DNA of 25,000 nucleotides, taken from positions 1-25,000 of the forward strand of contig ADNK01002363.1 of the NCBI GenBank assembly GCA_000320545.1, given 5' to 3'. Below, in pieces: positions 20,047 to 25,000 of the stretch. Made by a program: the position numbers and the translations under genes. The notes beneath the pieces were generated by a model that saw nothing but the letters and a program-made list of their open reading frames with translations, had not been told where the DNA came from and ran no database searches. The DNA is from Bigelowiella natans CCMP2755. Its lineage: Eukaryota; Cercozoa; Chlorarachniophyceae. How positions within the stretch are numbered: position 1 is the stretch's first letter; every line of letters starts with the position of its first letter.

Positions 20047-21729
20047 TCATGCCAACGTGACAATGAATTCTGCACCCTTGCCCTTCCCCTGTTCTGCGTC
20101 TTCCTCTTTCATTCTATCATTATTGCCATAAGGCGTTGCGTAGCTTTTCACACTCAAAACAGTCGGAGGATCCGACACCTGAACGGTGCCGTACTTCCCG
20201 CTTGTGAGCCAATCCTTATCTTGCTCAGCAATCGCCTCCGCCACTCCGTCTTCAAGCCCAACCGCCACCGGTGACTTCAATGTTCGCAGAGACACAACGG
20301 GACATGGGAAGTAGCTGATGAGGTCTTGGAAGGATGTTGCGGGTTCAAACACGTAATCGCCGAGCAGCTTTCGGTACATCAGGTCGCCTTTCACAATTAC
20401 CAAGTCGGCCGTTGCTTCCAGCTCGCTCCTGAGCCCATCGGGCATTTGCCACATCGGCCTCCCAGAGGTAAGGAACAAGTCGGATGAGAGCCGCAGCTGT
20501 CCCGAGGAGAGGTAATCCTGCAGCTCCTTCCCAACCGTCGCGGCTGTTTCGGAGTCCATTCTGCTCATAAACTTCACCGTCTTCTCAACGTCGGCGGCGA
20601 GGGCATCCGAGACGAAGAAGGGATAGGGTTTCAGCTTGAACTCTACCTGGGTCACTGCCTTTGAAGACAGCAAATAGTGCGCGAAGCTCAGGTCGGACAG
20701 GATCTCCAGGCCCGCATTATCGTTGAAGAACACAACCTTGCGCCCCGACTCCTTGTTCTTCGGTTCACGGTTTAGTATTTCCCACACCTTCGCAGAGTCA
20801 TCTGCGATGACTTTGTTCTCCGCCTGACCAGAAGTACTCTGCTTGATCTTCTGCTGGTCTTCGATGGTGAAAAGGCTCGAATCCGCCTGGTTCCCCCACA
20901 GATCGAGCATGAGGAGGGAGGAGAGCGACGACTCTTTCCATTCTCTTCCCGCCCTCACCCCTGCCTCCACGATGCTGCTCGCGGCATTTTCCATTGTCAC
21001 AAGCCCCGTAGTTTTCTCATAGTCAAATAGGTCATGATTAGACTGCCAGTAGTTTGTAGCTTGCAGAAGGCGACGGTACAAGTAAGTTTCCCACAACAAC
21101 CACGGCACATCCCACCACAGCGTGTTGCTCCCCAAGTGAGGCTCCAAGACTAGGTTCCAGTCGTCCTTATCCGGCCCGTCGTCAGTGATGGCGGTGAGAG
21201 GGGCGTTCTCCTTCATCTCGTATTGAATTCTGCGGATCTCCGCCATTTGCTCCCGGGTGAGGTGGTTTTTGTTGTACTGAATTGTGCGCTCGAGAATCTT
21301 GTCCGGGCATCTGCTGACCATCGTGTCCTTGACGAAGGCGAAGCTGCAATCTAGGTATTCGGGCAGATCTACCTTGATCTCCTTCCCCGTTTTCGCGATT
21401 GCACGCTGGCTCGTCCGTCGATAAGCTCTCCCCCCGATCTCCTGCCTCATGGCGGGGGGGATGGTTCGCATCCACCCCCGAGTTTTGATCGCAGCAGGTG
21501 ATATTGCTTTGGATCTGACAGATAACGATGCTCCCAGCGAATCTCCTCGCAACTCGCCCGTCGCTACGGCAGCAATCGCGCAAGCGGCGGCGAGGCATAG
21601 GCAGAGACAAAGCCTGCTCGTCCGTCGAGGTCCGAATGCACAGCTTCCTCGCCTTCCTCTGTCATCCCTCTTCAGCAAAGATTCCAGCACAGTCTGTGAC
21701 CGCCGCAGCGGTAGCAATTCGTCAGCCAT
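20047..21729 (-). CDS. DUF89/ARMT1-like protein with N-terminal hydrophobic anchor
   Basis: This is an intronless frame. The preferred ATG at 21729 gives 560 residues (MADELLPLRR…). An in-frame ATG at 21903 would add 58 low-complexity, Pro-rich residues. A hydrophobic segment (RLCLCLCLAAACAIAAVATG, about 39-58) suggests a signal anchor or organelle-targeting region. The DUF89 fold follows: SFAFVKDTMVSRCPDKILER (129-148), NTLWWDVPWLLWETYLYRRL (202-221), the metal-site motif VVFFNDNAGLEILSDL (332-347), EFKLKPYPFFVSD (363-375) and ADLVIVKGDLMYRKLLGDY (441-459). DUF89 proteins are metal-dependent phosphatases acting on damaged or excess phospho-metabolites; human ARMT1 was also reported as a carboxyl methyltransferase. 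The Asp-Asn pair is intact, but the usual GDxNYRKL reads GDLMYRKL, with Met where Asn is expected. The gene is divergent from the kinase and GC-richer than genes left of 20 kb. The family call is strong; substrate and location are inference. Confidence 0.8.
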   Translation of the reverse strand: MADELLPLRRSQTVLESLLKRDDRGRRGSCAFGPRRTSRLCLCLCLAAACAIAAVATGELRGDSLGASLSVRSKAISPAAIKTRGWMRTIPPAMRQEIGGRAYRRTSQRAIAKTGKEIKVDLPEYLDCSFAFVKDTMVSRCPDKILERTIQYNKNHLTREQMAEIRRIQYEMKENAPLTAITDDGPDKDDWNLVLEPHLGSNTLWWDVPWLLWETYLYRRLLQATNYWQSNHDLFDYEKTTGLVTMENAASSIVEAGVRAGREWKESSLSSLLMLDLWGNQADSSLFTIEDQQKIKQSTSGQAENKVIADDSAKVWEILNREPKNKESGRKVVFFNDNAGLEILSDLSFAHYLLSSKAVTQVEFKLKPYPFFVSDALAADVEKTVKFMSRMDSETAATVGKELQDYLSSGQLRLSSDLFLTSGRPMWQMPDGLRSELEATADLVIVKGDLMYRKLLGDYVFEPATSFQDLISYFPCPVVSLRTLKSPVAVGLEDGVAEAIAEQDKDWLTSGKYGTVQVSDPPTVLSVKSYATPYGNNDRMKEEDAEQGKGKGAEFIVTLA

Positions 21730-21895
21730 GGAAAGATATAAGGGGTGGGGAGGGGGGGGGGGGAATGAGCGACGTGCCGGTGGTGGCTGAACGGGGGGAG
21801 GAGTTGAGGGGCGAAAATCCCAGATGGTATTAGGATATTTCCCCGTCAATCCCGGGATTAGAATCCGTTGTGTGCTCCTGGAAATCTCAATGGTG

Positions 21896-22016
21896 AGTGA
21901 CAAAAACTAATAGATCTAGATAAGTGGGAAAAAAATGAAGAGCGACTTCGATGTCCGACGATCAGTGACAAAAATTAAGTGGGGGAAAAAAAAAGCGACT
22001 TCGATGCCCGACGATC
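21896..22016. repeat. Imperfect tandem duplication at the head-to-head gene junction
   Basis: Two adjacent copies, 21896-21963 and 21964-22016, share AGTGACAAAAA, then TAAGTGGG with an A-run, then GCGACTTCGATG-CCGACGATC. The first copy has an extra segment containing CTAATAGATCTAGA. The duplication spans the first in-frame ATG of the kinase frame (21935) and the region between the two divergent genes. Confidence 0.85.
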
Positions 22017-24199
22017 TTCTGTCTGCGACAACCTGTTTTGGCAGAAGTTTTCCTCGCAACAACTCGCCTCGCCGATCCCGTACGACACACAGATCGGATC
22101 GAAGCTATCGATCACGTGTTGCCGGTGGACGCAGGGCAGAAGGGATGCTGCTGAGAGAGTCCTCGCAGTCCCTGTGGCCCCCCCCTGAGCGAGATTGGGG
22201 TTGGGGGAATGGGAGGGGGGCTCGGCGAAGAAACGCCCAGGCCACGGTCGTCCTGGCGGTTGCCCTGGCTTCCCTGATATCCATCCGCCGTGGGGTCGAA
22301 ACGGATGATCGAAATGGCGAGGAGTATTACCGAGCCCTCGCGGCAATCGGCGAGCGAAGGATTGGTAGCGGGCAGCAGGAGAGATGGCAATCGGAGAGCT
22401 CCTCGGATGCTCTTCACCACCATTGCCACCGTCAGCCTCCCTGTTTCAATCACCACACCGCCAGCCGAATCGCTCGGTACGGCCACCGCAACCTTGGGTT
22501 CAGATCAACCCGCTGCGGGCGAATGTACAGGGGAGGTGTTGCGGTAGCGGGGGGGGGGGATACTGGAGGAGTGCCAGATCCTCATCGTATTGTCGGAGAT
22601 TTTCACCGGACTTCAAAGCGAGATCAGCCGTCACAGCAGCGGCATCACCTCCTCCACCAAAAGCAGAAGCGAAATCGCCATCGACTTCGTGTGAGGGGTG
22701 GAGCTTCCTCTGTTCAGACGCTCGGTGGTGACTGCGAGGGGGGCGTTGACAGTAGTCCTCCTGCGGTGACGGGAAGCTATCGAAACAGCTCCTCCCCCTC
22801 CTCGCACAAAGATGCTTGCACCCGTGACGCCGGAAGCGAGAAAAGGGAGGTAGGGCAAAGAGTGAGAAAGACTAAATCCAACAGTCCACATGATGGAGTT
22901 GGTGGCAGGGCGGCGCTCTCATCTCCCCCCGTCTCGATAGAAGAGGTACTGGCGAGGCCAGATCCAGAGAAACTGTCCTCTCACGACCTAGCCGGTATCT
23001 TCGGCTTTCCCAGGGATTTTTACAAGAGGTATAACGTCAAGAGGCGCATTGGAGAAGGTGCGTACGGCATCGTTGCGTGTGCCGAAGCGAAGCAAGAGAA
23101 TGCAGCCCGAAAACAGCAGCCGCCGCAGCAACCGTCAAAAACCGCCGCCGTGGGAGAGCGCCATCCAGGAGCTCCGGCCGAGGTCGCCGTGAAGATCATA
23201 AACAAGCGCGTTCAGAAGAAAAACAACAAAACGGCCACGGTCCGGTTCATTAGGAGGATCACGGAGGAAATCAAGCACTTCGCCCTCATGGGCGGGGACG
23301 TATGCTCCGTAGCCCTGCAAGGGTACTACGAGGATGCGCGGTATCTCTACATCGTCATGGAACTGTGTCGGGGGGGAGAGCTGGCGCGGCGGATGAGGAG
23401 GGCAAGCCGCGAGCGATTGGAGGAGGACGAGGTCGCCATTATTGCCTATCAGATGCTGTGGCAGCTGGGTCAGTGGCACTCCCGCGGGTTCGTCCATACC
23501 GATATCAACCCGCTCAACTTCATCTTCGTGAATCGCGACCCGACGGACCTTTGGATCAAGGCACTAGACTTTGGCCTCTCCCAGAGCCTTCCAGGGGGGG
23601 GCAGCGTATTGAACGAGGCCGTCAATAACAGTAACAGTAGTTGCGAACATAGAAGTAATGGTAGTAGTAGTAGTAGCAGCAGCAGCAGTAGCAGCAGCGA
23701 TCGAGACCTCTCCGCCCTGGCCGCGCACATTCCCCACCCTTTCGTGCCGAACAACACGGTCTTCTCGGAGAGCCTTGGGAGATACATGCTGGTGCGGCGA
23801 CGGGGGACGCCCGTGTACACCGCGCCGGAGGTGACCGCGAAGTGCTACGACGAGAAGGCCGACCTGTGGAGCGTGGGGGCGCTCCTGTTCCACATGCTCC
23901 TGGGGAGGGTACCAATCGTCGAGTCTAGCATGCGTGAGATCTACGGATTGGACAAGACCGAGATCTACGACCGCATTCGCGACGGAAAGCTTATGCTCGA
24001 AGGCGCTGATTGGGAGTCGCTCTCTCCGGAGGCCAGGGACTTTCTGGCTCGGATCATCGTGAAAGACCCGAGGAAGCGGCTCTCTGCGAGTGAGGCGCTG
24101 CGGCACCCGTGGCTTACCCAGGCCTCAGTGACAAGCTACCTCTCTAGCCATCGTGTGTTATCAAAGTTGGTGCCGACGAAGAAGGATTTTTCGCCCTGA
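21935..24199 (+). CDS. CAMK-like Ser/Thr protein kinase with atypical catalytic loop and long N-terminal extension
   Basis: The open frame is 754 codons from the ATG at 21935; an in-frame ATG at 22145 (residue 71) gives MLLRESSQSL and may be the true start, since the first 70 codons cover a tandem duplication. A hydrophobic stretch (TVVLAVALASLISI, about 104-117) could be an anchor or targeting signal. Residues to about 335 are low-complexity. The kinase domain runs about 365-726: Gly loop IGEGAYGIV (372-380), ATP lysine in EVAVKIINKR (K420), helix-C glutamate in TEEIKHFA, catalytic loop HTDINPLNFIF (H521, D523, N528), DFG (545-547), APE (630-632), DLWSVG, and the terminal RHPWL typical of CAMK kinases. 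The HRD arginine is Thr, and the loop lysine (DxKP) is Asn. The activation segment holds an insertion of about 70 residues with 12 Ser (from AGT/AGC repeats at 23661-23699). The kinase fold is certain; full activity and N-terminal structure are not. Confidence 0.85.
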   Translation: MKSDFDVRRSVTKIKWGKKKATSMPDDLLSATTCFGRSFPRNNSPRRSRTTHRSDRSYRSRVAGGRRAEGMLLRESSQSLWPPPERDWGWGNGRGARRRNAQATVVLAVALASLISIRRGVETDDRNGEEYYRALAAIGERRIGSGQQERWQSESSSDALHHHCHRQPPCFNHHTASRIARYGHRNLGFRSTRCGRMYRGGVAVAGGGDTGGVPDPHRIVGDFHRTSKRDQPSQQRHHLLHQKQKRNRHRLRVRGGASSVQTLGGDCEGGVDSSPPAVTGSYRNSSSPSSHKDACTRDAGSEKREVGQRVRKTKSNSPHDGVGGRAALSSPPVSIEEVLARPDPEKLSSHDLAGIFGFPRDFYKRYNVKRRIGEGAYGIVACAEAKQENAARKQQPPQQPSKTAAVGERHPGAPAEVAVKIINKRVQKKNNKTATVRFIRRITEEIKHFALMGGDVCSVALQGYYEDARYLYIVMELCRGGELARRMRRASRERLEEDEVAIIAYQMLWQLGQWHSRGFVHTDINPLNFIFVNRDPTDLWIKALDFGLSQSLPGGGSVLNEAVNNSNSSCEHRSNGSSSSSSSSSSSSDRDLSALAAHIPHPFVPNNTVFSESLGRYMLVRRRGTPVYTAPEVTAKCYDEKADLWSVGALLFHMLLGRVPIVESSMREIYGLDKTEIYDRIRDGKLMLEGADWESLSPEARDFLARIIVKDPRKRLSASEALRHPWLTQASVTSYLSSHRVLSKLVPTKKDFSP
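23661..23699 (+). repeat. (AGT/AGC)n poly-Ser repeat in the kinase activation segment
   Basis: Thirteen or so consecutive AGT or AGC codons encode a serine run between DFG and APE. A mixed-codon repeat like this is prone to length change. Confidence 0.9.
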
Positions 24200-24628
24200 A
24201 TCGAAGAGAGTAGAAGGAGTGCTGTGCAAGCGGCCTCTGTACATATCTAGAGCCACGAGGCGCGGATCTGCGAGGAAAGTATGTTTTGTGCTAATGGTTG
24301 TATCACATCTTCATCGTCGCTAGCTCTTGCTTGTCTGGCGATGTATGGTGAATACAAAGTGGATATTTCGTCATTGCCATCATTGGTAAATGACAGCTTA
24401 ATGCGTAGCGTAGTTCGTGCACGCCAGCAAGGACAATCATGCATGTAATCTTAAATGTGTACATTTAGCTCGCGCGCGCATGCAAGATGCAGCATGAAGA
24501 ATTTGTCTCGTTTACTTCCATTTGCATTGATCAATGTGCGTCGCATGCACGCGTTGCATCGTGTGTGTCGATCAACGTGTACAACACACAGGAGTAAGAG
24601 CAAGTAGCGCCACGCATGGTCTCTATAG

Positions 24629-24718
24629 TACAGCACTGCCGACAGCGGCATCTATGTGAAATTGACACAGAGAAACAATGCTATTGTGTCGGTGGCAGCA
24701 TAAGTAGACAGTGCTGTA
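24629..24718. repeat. Imperfect long inverted repeat (possible hairpin)
   Basis: TACAGCACTG at 24629-24638 pairs exactly with CAGTGCTGTA at 24709-24718. Inside, CTGCCGAC (24636-24643) is complementary with a bulge to GTCGGTGGCAG (24689-24699), and GACACA (24664-24669) to TGTGTC (24685-24690). The nested pairing could form an irregular hairpin of about 90 nt, as in a small-RNA precursor or a worn miniature element. Confidence 0.55.
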
Positions 24719-24945
24719 TGAAATCAAGTGAAGTGACATGGCTAGATGGGTGTATATGTCATGGGTTGCGATGATGTATAATATGCTTGGCTACGAGTCT
24801 TCCTTCGATGGCTTTGGCGTCGAGCGGGCTGCGTACCTATTGTTGTTGCATGATATGCGTGAGTGAAGGTGGTGGTTGGGGTGTTTTTTCTTATGCTCAA
24901 TTCGCAGATCACCATTTTATCATTTATCGTGCGAAACGCTGATAT

Positions 24946-24966
24946 AACAATAACAACAACAACAAC
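24946..24966. repeat. (AAC)n trinucleotide repeat
   Basis: About six AAC-type units (AATAACAACAACAACAACCA) are followed by ACT-rich DNA near the window end. Confidence 0.8.
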
Positions 24967-25000
24967 CACTACTACTTCTACCATTACTGCGAAAGTATAA

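Larger units (their letters stand above)
24200..25000. other. 3' flank of kinase gene, no gene seen
   Basis: The open frames here are short and not coding-like. The region has CATG/GCATGC words near 24475-24560, an imperfect inverted repeat (24629-24718) and an AAC/ACT-rich tail from about 24946 to 24982. I see no RNA gene. Confidence 0.5.

Noticed and set aside
21449-21833. Forward open frames over the DUF89 N-terminus
   Set aside because: They are antisense shadows of the GC-rich reverse-strand gene.
23564-24106. Reverse open frame of 180 codons over the kinase domain
   Set aside because: It is antisense to conserved kinase motifs; long antisense frames are expected in GC-rich codon usage.

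Overview
This window is nuclear DNA from a single-celled or simple eukaryote, not a bacterium. Most genes are split by GT-AG introns, many of them very short (about 27-76 nt). Microsatellites (CA, TA, CT/AG, GAT, poly-C, poly-G) sit in introns and spacers. The predicted proteins are typical of a protist: a CCZ1/HPS4-type longin protein, a REJ-plus-GPS receptor with a Pro/Ser/Thr stalk, a seven-helix membrane protein, and a CAMK-like kinase. The PT/PS-rich stalk is common in stramenopiles, but the sequence alone does not settle the lineage. No tRNA, rRNA, CRISPR array or complete transposon was seen.

Layout. 1-1075: microsatellite-rich DNA with a duplicated near-palindrome and some coding-like segments. 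1076-3044 (-): at least nine small exons of a CCZ1/HPS4-like longin-family protein. 3526-5292 (+): nine small exons encoding a 216-residue helical protein, including an 18-nt microexon; it is divergent from the previous gene. 5818-7305 (-): an intronless SAM / transmembrane / heptad-coil / Cys-rich ectodomain protein. 7391-8115: broken or unresolved coding-like DNA. 8259-9493 (+): a four-exon family-25 glycosyltransferase with an N-terminal anchor. 9494-10404: a spacer full of CATG palindromes. 10405-13705 (-): an 11-exon coiled-coil, acidic-tailed protein of about 842 residues with candidate ultrashort introns. 14155-15298 (+): a five-exon seven-helix protein. 15940-19396 (+): a six-exon REJ/GPS receptor of about 994 residues. 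20047-21729 (-) and 21935-24199 (+): a divergent, apparently intronless, GC-richer pair, a DUF89/ARMT1-like protein with an N-terminal hydrophobic anchor and an atypical kinase. 24200-25000: spacer with a long imperfect inverted repeat.

The genes do not form an obvious pathway. Two themes recur. Several encode membrane or surface proteins (SAM-TM coil protein, glycosyltransferase, 7TM, REJ/GPS receptor). Gene architecture also changes sharply near 20 kb, from AT-rich and intron-dense to GC-richer and intron-poor. The multi-exon models were assembled by hand from splice signals and reading-phase agreement, so their boundaries are predictions.
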